A stretch of DNA of 56,863 bases from JBKPNX01 sp046732855 (GCA_046732855.1 JBKPNX010000207.1:1-56863), one strand, 5' to 3'. Shown: positions 24,291-33,337, numbered from the stretch's first letter. Notes: generated from the sequence alone by a model not told the origin. A program made the numbers and translations.

Positions 24291-24740
24291 CTACCAAGTC
24301 GTTCCCGGTGGGGCAACCAATCGGGAGGACCGTCGGGGACGGCCTCGAGCGCCTCCGAGACCCTGGGCCAGGGCCATCAGCGCGTCGTGGATCCGCCGGT
24401 CGATCTCGAAGCCCTCGCGTGCGCGGCGCGCGTGCTCCCGATACGCGCGCTCGCCGGGAATCCGGATCTCGCCGACGCCCCCCTGGCGGGGGGCCGCCTT
24501 GATCAGGGCGATCTCTGCGGCCAGCGCGCGACGGTAGTCTTCCAGGGGAACGAAATGGATGCCGATCAGTCCGACTTGCGCCACCATTTCGACGTATGGG
24601 CGCTGCGGCCACTCATCCAGGTGTTGTTGACGCCGACGAGGGCGAAGCCGTGCGCGTGCGCCCGCTCGATCACGGCGCGCGTCGATCCCCGCGGCGATCC
24701 CAACGGCAGCGTTTGGCTTGGGAGCACGTCCGCGGCGCAT
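24291..24740 (-). pseudogene. Remnant of an Ldh-family (malate/L-lactate/ureidoglycolate) oxidoreductase
   Basis: Two frames carry family fragments. One gives VIERAHAHGFALVGVNNTWM (24566-24678 region). The other gives YVEMVAQVGLIGIHF, which should follow it directly. After an internal deletion comes the C-terminal piece PLEDYRRALAAEIALIKAAP, then GEIRIPGERAYREHARRAR and EGFEIDRRIHDALMALA. The middle of the protein (NADP-binding core) and the N-terminus are missing. So at least one frameshift and one large deletion have destroyed the gene. Confidence 0.72.
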
Positions 24741-24788
24741 TGCAAGGGTCCTTGAGGCGCTGTCGCGAGCGTCTGTGGCCGCCCTCGC

Positions 24789-25190
24789 ATGACAAGTCCC
24801 GCGGCATCTGGGGACACGTCCCCACTCGGGGCGCCGCGTAACAAGCCGGCGGCATTCACGGGCGGTGCCATCATCGGCGCTCTTGACGGATTGATCGGGC
24901 TTGGTTGCTCACGGGTGCGGCGCAAACGGCAACCGGCGTTGCCGCCGGATTCTATGATCGTCGGATTCGCCAGTTACAGTTCGGATCGTAGCTTCGTCGT
25001 TCTTGCCCAGAATTCCAGTTTTGTGCTGGTGATGGCCGCTGGCTCGATCGTTGGCAGTTTCATTGGCGGCCTGTTGCTTGGATGGATTTCATCACCTGTG
25101 TTGCTGCCCTTGCTAGCAGCGATCTTGGCGGTCAAGGTCTGGCGACACAAATCGCTCGCTCTGGGCCAGCCTTGGTCGCCGCGTGCCTAG
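24789..25190 (+). pseudogene. Remnant of a TSUP (TauE/SafE) transporter
   Basis: The frame gives FTGGAIIGALDGLIGLG, the family's first-helix motif, then a jump through unrelated Arg/Pro-rich sequence. It resumes as VVLAQNSSFVLVMAAGSIVG, SFIGGLLLGWISSPVLLPLL and AAILAVKVWRHKS, the usual last helices. At about 133 residues it is half the family length, so most membrane helices are deleted. Related transporters export sulfite or organosulfonates. A functional short protein is possible but unlikely. Confidence 0.55.
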
Positions 25191-25612
25191 TGCCGAGCAC
25201 GTCTCCATTTTGGCTAAGAGCCGAACTCCGGCGAGCATCTCCGAAGCCCGCGTGCGTCAGGTAGCTTCCGTTGGATCTCGACCACTAGCTGCAGCGGATG
25301 TGTACCGAGGCAGTCGGTCGGGCTTTGCTTGAGCAGCTTGGATGGCGCTCAATGCGGCATGAACGGCGCGGCGATCCCTCAGCCCGCCCTAATCCAATCA
25401 CAAAGACAGACGAGGAACGGCGAAGGGAGCGGCATGCGCGGATTCGGGGCGCATCGCTCGGTCTGACGGCGTGACTGGCGGCACAGGGCGACGGGCAACC
25501 GCGGCGGCGCTAGTGGACAAAATTCCTAGCATCTGCTAGACTTCAGCTTCTCAGGGCGCCCTTCCGGGGTGCCTGCGCCACCACCGGCCCAGTTCCAGCA
25601 AGGAATCCCGTA
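25191..25612. other. Intergenic region with a small palindrome
   Basis: No gene is visible. CTAGCATCTGCTAG (25526-25539) is a near-perfect dyad 75 bp upstream of the next start, in an AT-richer patch that could be a promoter. The rest may be decayed coding sequence that I cannot identify. Confidence 0.4.
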
Positions 25613-26482
25613 ATGTCTCGTATTGGCGCCGCGCCACGCGCGGCGGTTCCCGTGTCCGATGCGCGTGCCGAAGCCAGCCGGCGCAACGGTGCGAAGTCGC
25701 GCGGCCCGAAGACGCCCGAAGGCAGGTCGCGCTCGGCGCAGAATGCGCTGAAGCACGGCATGCGCGCGGAGAAGTATCTCGTGCTGCCGGATGAGGATAC
25801 CGCCGAGTTCGAGGCGCTCGACGCAGCGCTGGTCGAGGAGCTGGCGCCAGTCGGCGCGTTGCAGGCCGTCCTCGCGCGGCGGGTCGCGGTGGCCGCCTGG
25901 CGTTTAACGCGGGCGGATCGCATTGAGGCCGAGCTGTTCGAGGAGCGCCGGGGTACGGACGGCGGGCTTGGGCTCGCTCTGATCCGCGATTGCAACGGCG
26001 CGCGCTCGTTCGAGACCCTGCTGCGCTACCGCGGCGCGGCGATGGCCGAGTTCTGGCGCGCGCTCCGCACCCTCAAGGCGCTCCAGGCCGAGCAGACGGT
26101 CGAGACCGATGCTACCCTGCCGATGTCCCCGATCCGGCCCGCGGCGCAGCCGAGGCTGGCCCTTCGCTTGCAACCGAACGAACCCGAGCGCGCCGCCGAT
26201 CCACGGCTGGACTACCTGCCTAGCGAGCCGCCAGCGTCCGGCGCCCTGCACGAGCCCACCGCGGCTTGGCTGCCGAACGAACCCGAGACCAGACCCGCGC
26301 CGCATGTTTCTGCTCGAGCGGCTGCGGGCAGCGGCGCCGGGCGTCATCTGCCTACAGGAGCTCAAGACGGCCGACCCGAGCTTCCCCGAAGCGGCGATCA
26401 AGATGCCAGCCTCGCGCGTCCGATCTGGGTCGAACAGCGCGTGCCCGTCGCTCAAGGGCGCTCAGGCGCAGGACGGCCGTAG
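25613..26482 (+). CDS. Conserved hypothetical protein with disrupted C-terminus
   Basis: The open frame has 289 residues. The first about 150 look like a real protein: RRNGAKSRGPKTPEGRSRSA, NALKHGMRAEKYLVLPDED, then a helical segment RRVAVAAWRLTRADRIEAEL and NGARSFETLLRYRGAAMAEF. I have a loose memory of this N-terminal motif in alphaproteobacterial hypothetical proteins, with no known function. After about residue 225 (NEPETRPA) the frame runs through DNA that encodes an exonuclease III fragment in another frame. The C-terminus is therefore probably not the original one. The end overlaps hyuB on the opposite strand by 31 bases. Confidence 0.6.
   Translation: MSRIGAAPRAAVPVSDARAEASRRNGAKSRGPKTPEGRSRSAQNALKHGMRAEKYLVLPDEDTAEFEALDAALVEELAPVGALQAVLARRVAVAAWRLTRADRIEAELFEERRGTDGGLGLALIRDCNGARSFETLLRYRGAAMAEFWRALRTLKALQAEQTVETDATLPMSPIRPAAQPRLALRLQPNEPERAADPRLDYLPSEPPASGALHEPTAAWLPNEPETRPAPHVSARAAAGSGAGRHLPTGAQDGRPELPRSGDQDASLARPIWVEQRVPVAQGRSGAGRP
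26304..26405 (+). pseudogene. Exonuclease III (xth) fragment
   Basis: In the frame starting at 26304 the DNA encodes LLERLRAAAPGVICLQELKT, then ADPSFPEAAI. This closely matches LLEWLRAAAPDVVCLQELKV and SFPEAAI in the intact xth gene of this window (35443-36213). Only about 30 codons of the N-terminal part of the exonuclease are left, including the metal-binding Glu of the QELK motif. The rest is missing. Confidence 0.75.
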
Positions 26483-28155
26483 TCGCGCCGGGCGCCCCCC
26501 TCAGAGACGTAGCCTTCGCGGAGGTCCTCCTCGATCCGCCGGGCCTCGCGCTCGCACGGGTCGCCGTAGCCACCGCCGCCCGGCGTCGTCAGCTGGATGC
26601 GGTCGCCCGGCTGGAGCTTGATGTTGGCGTACTTGCTGCTCGACACCTTGTGGTACAGCTCCTTGACCGTCTGCCATCGGTCGCTGCCGGCCTTCCTGAT
26701 CACGGTCGCGCCGTTGCCGCCGGGACCGCCGCCGAACAGCGCCCAGGGCTTGACCACGTGCCGGTCGCTGCACTGGCTGCCGTTGATTTCGACCTGGGTC
26801 GCGAGCAGGGTCCGGCGATAGCCGAGACCGCCGCGATACTTGCCGGGCCCGCCCGAATCCTGCACCAGCTCGCAGTCCTCCACGCGCAGCGGAAATCGGG
26901 TCTCGAACACCTCGGTCGGGTTGAAGCGGCAGTTGCCGTTGATCGCGATCACGCAGTCGTTGCCGTCGTGACCGAAGCGGCCGCCCCAGCCCCCGGACAT
27001 GAGGTCGTAGCAGGCAAAGTACTCGTCGTGGTCGGGATGATTGCCGCCGAACACGAAATTGGTCCCGGTGCAGCTTTCCGAGGCCATCGCCCGCTCGGGC
27101 ACGCACGCCGAGAGCGCGCCGATCACGATGTTGGCAAGGCGCGGATGGGTCTCGGTGTTGCCGGCGACCTCGGGCGCCGGGTAGTCGACGTTGGTCACCA
27201 GGCCCGGCGGCGAGACGACGCGGATCGGCCGGAAGCAGCCCGAATTCTTGGGGATCGACGGGTCGGTCAGATGGAGGAGGGCGTTGTAGGTGGCGCCCGT
27301 GGTGACGCCGAGGGTCGCGTTGACCGGTCCCTTGGCCTGCCTGGAGCTGCGCGAGAAGTCGGCGACCACCTCGTCGCCCTGCACGAACACGTCGACCCGG
27401 ACGTAGTAGGGAACGTCTTCGACGCCGTCGTTCTCGATCACGTCCTCGAAGGCATAGCGGCCATCGGGAAAGTGGTCGATCTCGGCGCGCATCCGCCGCT
27501 CGGAATAGTCCATGAGATCTTCGCAGGTCCGCTTGAACACCTCCTTGCCATATTTCTTGATCAGCTCGGTCGTACGCTGGACGCCGAGGTCGACCGAGCC
27601 GATCATGGCGCGCAAGTCGCCGTAGTTCTGACGCGGCGTGCGCACGTTCGCGAGCAGCAGCTTCCAGACCTCGTCGACGTCGATCCCCTTCTTCTTGATC
27701 TTGATCGGCGGCACGCGGATGCCCTCGTGGAAGATCTCGGTCGCCTCGCCGGCGAACGCGCCCGGCACCATGCCGCCGATCTCGGCGATGTGGCCGATGC
27801 ACACGGCGAAGCCGAGGAGCTCGCCGTCGACGAAGAACGGCTTGAAGAAGGTGTGCTCCGGACAGTGCAGGCCGCCTCGATAGGGGTCGTTGTGCAGGAT
27901 GACGTCGCCCTCCTCGATCGTGTCGAACGGGATCTCCTGCGCGCAGGTCTTGATCAGGAGCGGCATGCCGCCGATCATCGTCGGGCAGAACTCGGCGCAA
28001 GCGATCATGTCGCCCTTGTCGTCCGCGAGCGCGCAGGTGAAATCGAGCCCTTCGTTGAAGATCGTCGAGTAGGATGTCTTCATCAGAAGGATGCCCATCT
28101 CCCGGCAGATCGACACCATCGTGGAATCGATGATGTTCATGGTGACCATGTCCAT
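26452..28155 (-). CDS. hyuB: Hydantoinase B/oxoprolinase family protein
   Basis: The protein has 567 residues. It begins MDMVTMNIIDSTMVSICREM and has family strands DVILHNDPYRGGLHCPEHTF, GHIAEIGGMVPGAFAG, DYPAPEVAGNTETHPRLANI and SGGPGKYRGGLGYRRTL. The conserved metal-site pattern (NDPY, GHxAEIGG) is intact. HyuB acts with HyuA in ATP-dependent opening of hydantoins, 5-oxoproline and related cyclic amides, or in carboxylation of ketones in the acetone/acetophenone carboxylase branch. It lies 12 bp after the small CxxC protein and is the last gene of a seven-gene operon. Confidence 0.92.
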   Translation of the reverse strand: MDMVTMNIIDSTMVSICREMGILLMKTSYSTIFNEGLDFTCALADDKGDMIACAEFCPTMIGGMPLLIKTCAQEIPFDTIEEGDVILHNDPYRGGLHCPEHTFFKPFFVDGELLGFAVCIGHIAEIGGMVPGAFAGEATEIFHEGIRVPPIKIKKKGIDVDEVWKLLLANVRTPRQNYGDLRAMIGSVDLGVQRTTELIKKYGKEVFKRTCEDLMDYSERRMRAEIDHFPDGRYAFEDVIENDGVEDVPYYVRVDVFVQGDEVVADFSRSSRQAKGPVNATLGVTTGATYNALLHLTDPSIPKNSGCFRPIRVVSPPGLVTNVDYPAPEVAGNTETHPRLANIVIGALSACVPERAMASESCTGTNFVFGGNHPDHDEYFACYDLMSGGWGGRFGHDGNDCVIAINGNCRFNPTEVFETRFPLRVEDCELVQDSGGPGKYRGGLGYRRTLLATQVEINGSQCSDRHVVKPWALFGGGPGGNGATVIRKAGSDRWQTVKELYHKVSSSKYANIKLQPGDRIQLTTPGGGGYGDPCEREARRIEEDLREGYVSEGGARRDYGRPAPERP

Positions 28156-28167
28156 GGGGGCCGCTCC

Positions 28168-28377
28168 TCAGCGCACGGTCTTGATGGTGGGCTGGACGAT
28201 CGGCAGCTGGAAGTAATCCTTGCCCGAATCCCGCAGCTCCGCCCATTCGATGCACCAATTGGAGCAATAAACCTTGTCCTGGCCTTGAGCTTGGATGCCG
28301 TCGTCGTAGATCAGCAGGCCGCAGTTGGCGCACTTGACGTATTTCTCGATGTAGTAGCCGTTCTCCGAGAACCGCAT
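28168..28377 (-). CDS. Small zinc-binding-type protein between hyuA and hyuB
   Basis: The protein has 69 residues from the ATG at 28377 (MRFSENGYYIEKYVKC). Four cysteines, C16-x-x-C19 and C38-x-x-x-C42, form a probable zinc or iron site (KCANCG and VYCSNWC). The C-terminus is extended and uncharged. It has no signal peptide. Its place between the two hydantoinase subunits with spacers of 19 and 12 bp suggests a third subunit, comparable in position to the small gamma subunits of acetone carboxylase-type enzymes; I cannot show homology to them. Confidence 0.75.
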   Translation of the reverse strand: MRFSENGYYIEKYVKCANCGLLIYDDGIQAQGQDKVYCSNWCIEWAELRDSGKDYFQLPIVQPTIKTVR

Positions 28378-28396
28378 GACCTTCGAGCCTCCACCC

Positions 28397-30430
28397 TCAG
28401 GCCGCAGCCGCATCGATCACGAGATGGCCGTAGCGATCGATGGTCAAGTGCTGCCCGGGATTCACGATCGTCACCGACGCCGCCTCCTCGATCACCGCCG
28501 GCCCATCGATCAGGTGCCCGGCTCCCAGCTGCTCGCGCCGATAGATCGGCACCTCGAGGCGACCGCCCGGGAAGCCGATCGCGCGCCGGGCAACCGCAAC
28601 GGCTGCGCCGGTGGCCTTTGCGATCGGGCGCAGGTCGGGCTTCGGCGTGAGCGAGACTGCGGTCGCGAGGTAGTTCACGATCTCGATGATCTCGCCGGGG
28701 ATGCTGAAGCCGAACCGCGCCTTGTGCGCGTCGTGGAACGCCTGCCACAGCTCCTCCGTGGTCTCTGTGGAGAAACGCTCGAAATCGACCTGCAGCTCGA
28801 GCTCGTAGTTCTGCCCGAGGTAGCGCATCTCGAGGGCGCGCGTGATCTGGATGTCGCTGGTGTAGCCCTGAGCTTCGAGCTCGGCGATGCAGTCGGCGAC
28901 CAGCTCCTCCATCACCTGAGTGGCGCGCACGGGATCGAAGCGCTTCGAGGTCAGCTGGGTAGTGCGCTGGCGATCGACCCGGGCGTCGGCCAGGATGAAG
29001 CCGTAGGCCGAGAACTGGCCGGGGTGGTTGGGCACGATCGCGCGCGGGATGCCCATCTCGACCATCAGCTCGCTGGCGTGCAACGGGCCGGCGCCGCCGA
29101 ACGCCAGCAGCGTGAAGTCCCGGGGATCGAGGCCGCGCTCGATCAGCACGCTGCGGAGCGCGCCGACCATGTTGTTGTTGGCGATCCGTACGATCGCCAT
29201 CGCGGTGTCCTCGAGGGTATGGCCGAGCGGCCGGGCGACCGTTTCGATGGCGCGCGCGGCCGCGTCGACGTCGAGCGCCATCGCGCCGCCGAGGAAATTC
29301 TCCGGGTTGATCCGCCCGAGCACCAGGTTGGCATCGGTCACGGTCGGCTCCGCGCCGCCGCTCCCGTAGCACGCCGGGCCGGGGCTGGCCCCGGCGCTCT
29401 GGGGACCGACCCGGAGCATGCCGCCCTTGTCGATCCAGGCGATCGAGCCGCCGCCGGCGCCGATCGTGCGGATGTCGATCATCGGGATCTGAATCGGCAC
29501 GCCCCACTCGATCTCGAATGCGGTGGTGAAGCTCTCCCGGCCGCCGGTGATGGTCGAAACGTCGGTCGAGGTGCCGCCCATGTCGATCGTGACCAGCGAC
29601 TGTACGTCCAAAAGCCGGGCGACGTGCCGGGCCGCGACCACGCCGCCGGTCGGCCCGGAGACCATCATGTTGACCGGCGAATCGGCGGCCGCGTCGAGGG
29701 TCATCTCGCCGCCGTTCGACTTGATCATGACCAGGTGGTCGCCAAGGCCGGCGTCGCCCAGGCGGCGGCGCATCGCGCGCAGCTGCTGGCTGACCACGGG
29801 CTTGAGATAGGCATCCGCGATGGTCGTGGACGCGCGCTCGTACTCCTTCCACTTGGGCAAGACCTCGTACGAGATCGAGACCGGCAACTCGGGCGCCTCC
29901 TCTGCGAAGATCGCCTTCAGCCGCTGCTCGTGCGCCGGGTTGAGGTATGAGAACAGCAGCATGATCGCGACCGCCTCGATCTCGCCGAGCTCGCGGATCT
30001 CGCGCGCGACGGCGCGGGCGCCCGCTTCGTCGAGCGACGTGATCACGTTGCCGTATTTGTCGATCCGTTCCGCGACCTCGAAACAGTGGCGGCGCTTGAC
30101 CAGAGGCTTCGGCTTGACCCAGCTCATGTCGTAGTGCGACTTGCGGTTGCCCCGCTGGATGAAGATGACGTCGCGAAAACCCTTGGTGGTCACGTAGGCG
30201 ACCACCGCGCCCTTGCGCTCGAGCACCGCGTTGGTTGCGATCGTCGTGCCCAGACGCGCGTTGCGGATCGCTTCGGGATGCGCGAACTGCTGCAGACCGG
30301 CAAGAATTCCGGCGACCGGGTCCTGCGGCACCGACAGGTGCTTCCAAACGTCGATCGACCTGGTCTCGCGGTCGTAGGCGACGAAGTCGGTGAACGTGCC
30401 GCCGACGTCGATGCCGAGCATGTACCGCAT
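28397..30430 (-). CDS. hyuA: Hydantoinase A/oxoprolinase family ATPase
   Basis: The protein has 677 residues from the ATG at 30430 (MRYMLGIDVGGTFTDFVAYD), which has a GGGAG site; a GTG at 30475 overlapping the upstream stop would add 15 unconserved residues. Motifs are GIDVGGTFTD (phosphate loop), GTTIATNAVLERKGA, SVSISYEV-type LPVSISYEVLP, MVSGPTGGVVAARH, IDMGGTSTDVS, the GAGGGSIAW turn, and ALGRxNP-like VLGRINPENFLGG. HyuA binds ATP in an actin-like fold and phosphorylates the substrate amide for ring opening or carboxylation. It pairs with HyuB. Confidence 0.94.
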   Translation of the reverse strand: MRYMLGIDVGGTFTDFVAYDRETRSIDVWKHLSVPQDPVAGILAGLQQFAHPEAIRNARLGTTIATNAVLERKGAVVAYVTTKGFRDVIFIQRGNRKSHYDMSWVKPKPLVKRRHCFEVAERIDKYGNVITSLDEAGARAVAREIRELGEIEAVAIMLLFSYLNPAHEQRLKAIFAEEAPELPVSISYEVLPKWKEYERASTTIADAYLKPVVSQQLRAMRRRLGDAGLGDHLVMIKSNGGEMTLDAAADSPVNMMVSGPTGGVVAARHVARLLDVQSLVTIDMGGTSTDVSTITGGRESFTTAFEIEWGVPIQIPMIDIRTIGAGGGSIAWIDKGGMLRVGPQSAGASPGPACYGSGGAEPTVTDANLVLGRINPENFLGGAMALDVDAAARAIETVARPLGHTLEDTAMAIVRIANNNMVGALRSVLIERGLDPRDFTLLAFGGAGPLHASELMVEMGIPRAIVPNHPGQFSAYGFILADARVDRQRTTQLTSKRFDPVRATQVMEELVADCIAELEAQGYTSDIQITRALEMRYLGQNYELELQVDFERFSTETTEELWQAFHDAHKARFGFSIPGEIIEIVNYLATAVSLTPKPDLRPIAKATGAAVAVARRAIGFPGGRLEVPIYRREQLGAGHLIDGPAVIEEAASVTIVNPGQHLTIDRYGHLVIDAAAA

Positions 30431-30471
30431 GCCGTCGGCTCCCTTTGCCCGGGATGGCAGCCCGGAATCGC

Positions 30472-31230
30472 TCACGCTTCGCCCTTGGGAATCACCCAGC
30501 CCTCGGCGTCCTTGCGGTTCAGGAACCCGACCAAGTGATCCACGACGACCTGCTTCATCCGCTCGCCCTTCTCCCGCGTTGCCACCGTGCCGAGGCCAGT
30601 GGCGCCGTATTCGGTCAGCTCCTGGTAGTTCCAGATCTCCTTCACGAGCCGGTCCTTGCTGTCGACCATGCCGCGGGCGCGGCTCGGGTCGACCAGGTGC
30701 GGGATCATGGCCATGGCGATCGAGGTCTCGGCGTCGCCGCCATGGCCGTAACCGTCATAGGCGTCCCAGGTATCCTTGGGCAGCAGCGAGAGCCCAGCCG
30801 TCCACCATTCGCCAAGCAGGGCGATGCCGACCTCGGGATAAGCGATCTTCACCCGCTGCGCCGCGATCTCGGCACAGGCGACGTTGCCGTCGTGACCATT
30901 GATCATGAGGATCTTCCTGAAACCCCAATGGATCACCGAGGTCAGGATGTCAAAGAACAAGGCGATTGTGGTTTCGTGGGACAGTGAGACGCACATGGGT
31001 TTGTGTCGATAGTGGTGGCTCATGCCGAACCATGTCGGCGGCAGGACCATGGTCGAGGGAACGCGAGCCGCTACTGCCAGCGCGAGGTCGTACGCGACGT
31101 ATGCGTCAGTGCCAAAGGGCAGATGGTCGCCGTGCGCCTCGCACGAGCCGACCGGTACCAGCACCTTGTCGAAGCCCGCGGCCTCGAAATCGCTGGTATT
31201 CAGCTCCTCGTACCGAACTGTCTTCGGCAT
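30472..31230 (-). CDS. Creatininase-family amidohydrolase
   Basis: The protein has 252 residues. The family metal signature VGSCEAHGDHLPFGTDAYVA is complete, followed by GFRKILMINGHDGNVACAEI and GDAETSIAMAMIPHLVDPSR, which hold the remaining His/Asp/Glu ligands. Relatives are creatininase (creatinine to creatine), FAPy deformylases and MftE-type peptidases. The start chosen is MPKTVRYEEL (31230); two in-frame ATGs farther up (31257, 31293) are possible. Its stop lies 41 bp before hyuA. In this operon it may open or trim a cyclic or N-substituted amide before or after HyuAB acts. Confidence 0.87.
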   Translation of the reverse strand: MPKTVRYEELNTSDFEAAGFDKVLVPVGSCEAHGDHLPFGTDAYVAYDLALAVAARVPSTMVLPPTWFGMSHHYRHKPMCVSLSHETTIALFFDILTSVIHWGFRKILMINGHDGNVACAEIAAQRVKIAYPEVGIALLGEWWTAGLSLLPKDTWDAYDGYGHGGDAETSIAMAMIPHLVDPSRARGMVDSKDRLVKEIWNYQELTEYGATGLGTVATREKGERMKQVVVDHLVGFLNRKDAEGWVIPKGEA

Positions 31231-31350
31231 TTCCTGCAACTCCCGCAGTCCGGTCATCGTCCTCGGGTATAGAGCGATGCATTCCGAAGGCACAGCAGCC
31301 GCGGCACCATCCCTCGCGCCGTCGCGGGAACGGTGCCGCGGCGGTATCGG

Positions 31351-32319
31351 CTACTGGTTCAGCAGCTGCTGGATCTTGGGGTCGTCGAAGTTGTCCTTGG
31401 TGACGACCTGCGCGGGAATCTCGACGACCCGCGGCTCGACCTTCTCGCCCTTCAGCACCTTGTCCATCGCGTAGACGCCCCGATAGCCCATCTGGTAGGG
31501 ATCTTGGACGATCAGGGCGTCGATGTAGCCGTCCTTGAACAGCTGCAGCTCCTCCGGCGAGGTGTCGAACGAGACCACGTGGACCTTGCCCTTCAAGCCC
31601 TTCTGTTTGACCAGCTGCCCGGAGCCGGTGCCGCCGCCGTCGCAGGCGCCGAAGTACCCCACGAGATCCGGGTTGGCAGTATAGAAGTCGGTCGCGACGT
31701 TCAGCGACTTCGCGGGGTCGCACCCGGAGTACTGGACCGGCAGCACCTCGACCGCGGCGAACTCCTTCATACCTTCGAGGAAGCCCTGCTCGCGCTCGCG
31801 CCCGGTCTGCGAGCCCGCGGTGATGCCGATGTCCCCGACCTTGCCCTTGCCGCCGATCAGTCCCGCGAGCGTCTGCGCCGCGATCCTGGCGGCGCCGATA
31901 TTGTCGGTGGCGATGTACGCGTAGGGCTTGTCGGAATCGACGCCGGAATCGAGGGTGATGACCGGAACGCCGCGCTCGATCGCATGCTCGACTGCCGGCG
32001 CCAGCGCCTTGGCGTCGGTCGCGGCGATCAGGATCCCGGCGACCTTGCGCACCACCATGTCGTTGACCAGGTTCACCTGGCCGGCGATGTTGGTCTGTTC
32101 CTGGACCCCGACGTAGAGAATTTTGTAGCCGAGCTCGCCTCCGGCCGCCTCGGCGCCGCGCTTGACCGCGAGCCAGAACGTCGAGTTGGTCGCCTTGGGG
32201 ATCCAGGCGAGCGTCTTCGTGTCCTGCGCCGTCGCCTGCGGTACTGGGCCGGCCAAGCCCGACAGCATTGCAGCCACCGTCGCGACGGCGGTCCAGCCTG
32301 CGCATCGAGTCGCCTTCAT
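31351..32319 (-). CDS. Periplasmic binding protein (RbsB-like) of ABC importer 2
   Basis: The protein has 322 residues. The signal peptide is MKATRCAGWTAVATVAAMLS and ends PQATAQ. The type-1 fold has LAWIPKATNSTFWLAVKRGA, GILIAATDAKALAPAVEHAI, VPVITLDSGVDSDKPYAYIA and KVHVVSFDTSPEELQLFKDG. It delivers the ligand to the membrane complex encoded upstream in the operon. CUT2 binding proteins mostly take sugars but some take other small polar ligands, and the downstream enzymes suggest the latter here. Confidence 0.9.
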   Translation of the reverse strand: MKATRCAGWTAVATVAAMLSGLAGPVPQATAQDTKTLAWIPKATNSTFWLAVKRGAEAAGGELGYKILYVGVQEQTNIAGQVNLVNDMVVRKVAGILIAATDAKALAPAVEHAIERGVPVITLDSGVDSDKPYAYIATDNIGAARIAAQTLAGLIGGKGKVGDIGITAGSQTGREREQGFLEGMKEFAAVEVLPVQYSGCDPAKSLNVATDFYTANPDLVGYFGACDGGGTGSGQLVKQKGLKGKVHVVSFDTSPEELQLFKDGYIDALIVQDPYQMGYRGVYAMDKVLKGEKVEPRVVEIPAQVVTKDNFDDPKIQQLLNQ

Positions 32320-32422
32320 CTCTCACTGCCTCCCTTGGTTGACATGCGTTTGACCTTTGCCCCGCCGCCGCTCACGAACGGCGTGGCTTTCCGCGGCGCA
32401 CGCCCTCCGCCACGGATCGCGC

Positions 32423-33337
32423 TCATTCGCCGCGCCGTCGCCGTCGCCAGCGGTCGAGGTAGACCGCGGCGATGAGGATCACGCCGATCGCGACCTGCTG
32501 CCAGAAGGCATAGACGCCGAGCACGTTCAGGCCGTTGCGCAGGGTCGCAATGATCAGCGCTCCCACCAGCGACGCGAACAGGTTGCCCTCGCCGCCGAAC
32601 AGGCTGGTGCCGCCGATCACCACCGCGGCGATCGAGTCGAGCTCGTAGCCGGCGCCGCCGGCGGGCTGGCCGCTGCCGATGCGCGAGGCTTCGGTCAGGC
32701 CGGCGATCGCGGTGGTCAGTCCGCTCGCGGTGTAGATCAGGATGAGATAACGGGGAACGTTCACGCCCGAGAACAGCGTGGCCTGCAGATTGCTGCCGAT
32801 CGAATAGGTGTAGCGACCGAGCCGCGTTCTGGTGAGGATCAGGTAGCCCACAGCGTAGGTGGCGAGCGTGGTCAGCGTGGGCACCGGGATGATGCCGGCG
32901 ACGCGACCCTGCCCCAGCACCTCGAAGCCCGGCGCGAGATTGAACACGGGGATACCTTCAGTCACGATCAGAGCAAAGCCTCGAGCGATCCCCATCATGC
33001 CCAAGGTCGCGATGAACGGCGGGATACCGAGCTTGCCGATGGCGATCCCGTTGGCCGCGCCAAAGACCGCGCCGCACAGCAATCCGGCGGCGATACCGGC
33101 GGTCAGGCCGTAGCCGTGGTCCATCACGATGGATGCGACCACGCTGGTCGCGGCGAGTACCGCGCCCACCGAGAGGTCGATGCCGCCCGAGAGGATGACG
33201 AAGGTCTGCCCCACTGCGATCAGCGCGATCACGGCGGCCTGGATGGTGATCTCGAACAGATTGTCGAGCGTGAAGAAGTAGGGCGACAGGCGTGACAGGA
33301 TGAGCCACATCGCCAGGAGGACGCCGGCCATGAACAA
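32423..33337 (-). CDS. ABC permease (RbsC-like) of importer 2; true start uncertain
   Basis: At least 304 residues with CUT2 permease motifs: LIAVGQTFVILSGGIDLSVG, PFIATLGMMGIARGFAL, and ELDSIAAVVIGGTSLFGGEG. The first standard starts (TTG 33337, ATG 33331) leave almost no cytoplasmic N-terminus. The frame stays open farther up to about 33434 and reads DSAPPAAAGRPAARPWDGLV, then DRLLDNPAL, like a normal N-terminal tail. No ATG, GTG or TTG opens that stretch; the candidate is a CTG next to GGAGGG just after the ATPase stop. So either a CTG start is used or the tail is not translated. Confidence 0.85.
   Translation of the reverse strand: MFMAGVLLAMWLILSRLSPYFFTLDNLFEITIQAAVIALIAVGQTFVILSGGIDLSVGAVLAATSVVASIVMDHGYGLTAGIAAGLLCGAVFGAANGIAIGKLGIPPFIATLGMMGIARGFALIVTEGIPVFNLAPGFEVLGQGRVAGIIPVPTLTTLATYAVGYLILTRTRLGRYTYSIGSNLQATLFSGVNVPRYLILIYTASGLTTAIAGLTEASRIGSGQPAGGAGYELDSIAAVVIGGTSLFGGEGNLFASLVGALIIATLRNGLNVLGVYAFWQQVAIGVILIAAVYLDRWRRRRRGE

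Noticed and set aside
26266..28650. 794-codon open frame on the plus strand across hyuB
   Set aside because: It is the antisense shadow of hyuB and hyuA in GC-rich DNA; the product is rich in Arg/His/Val without motifs, whereas the minus-strand frames have complete family signatures.
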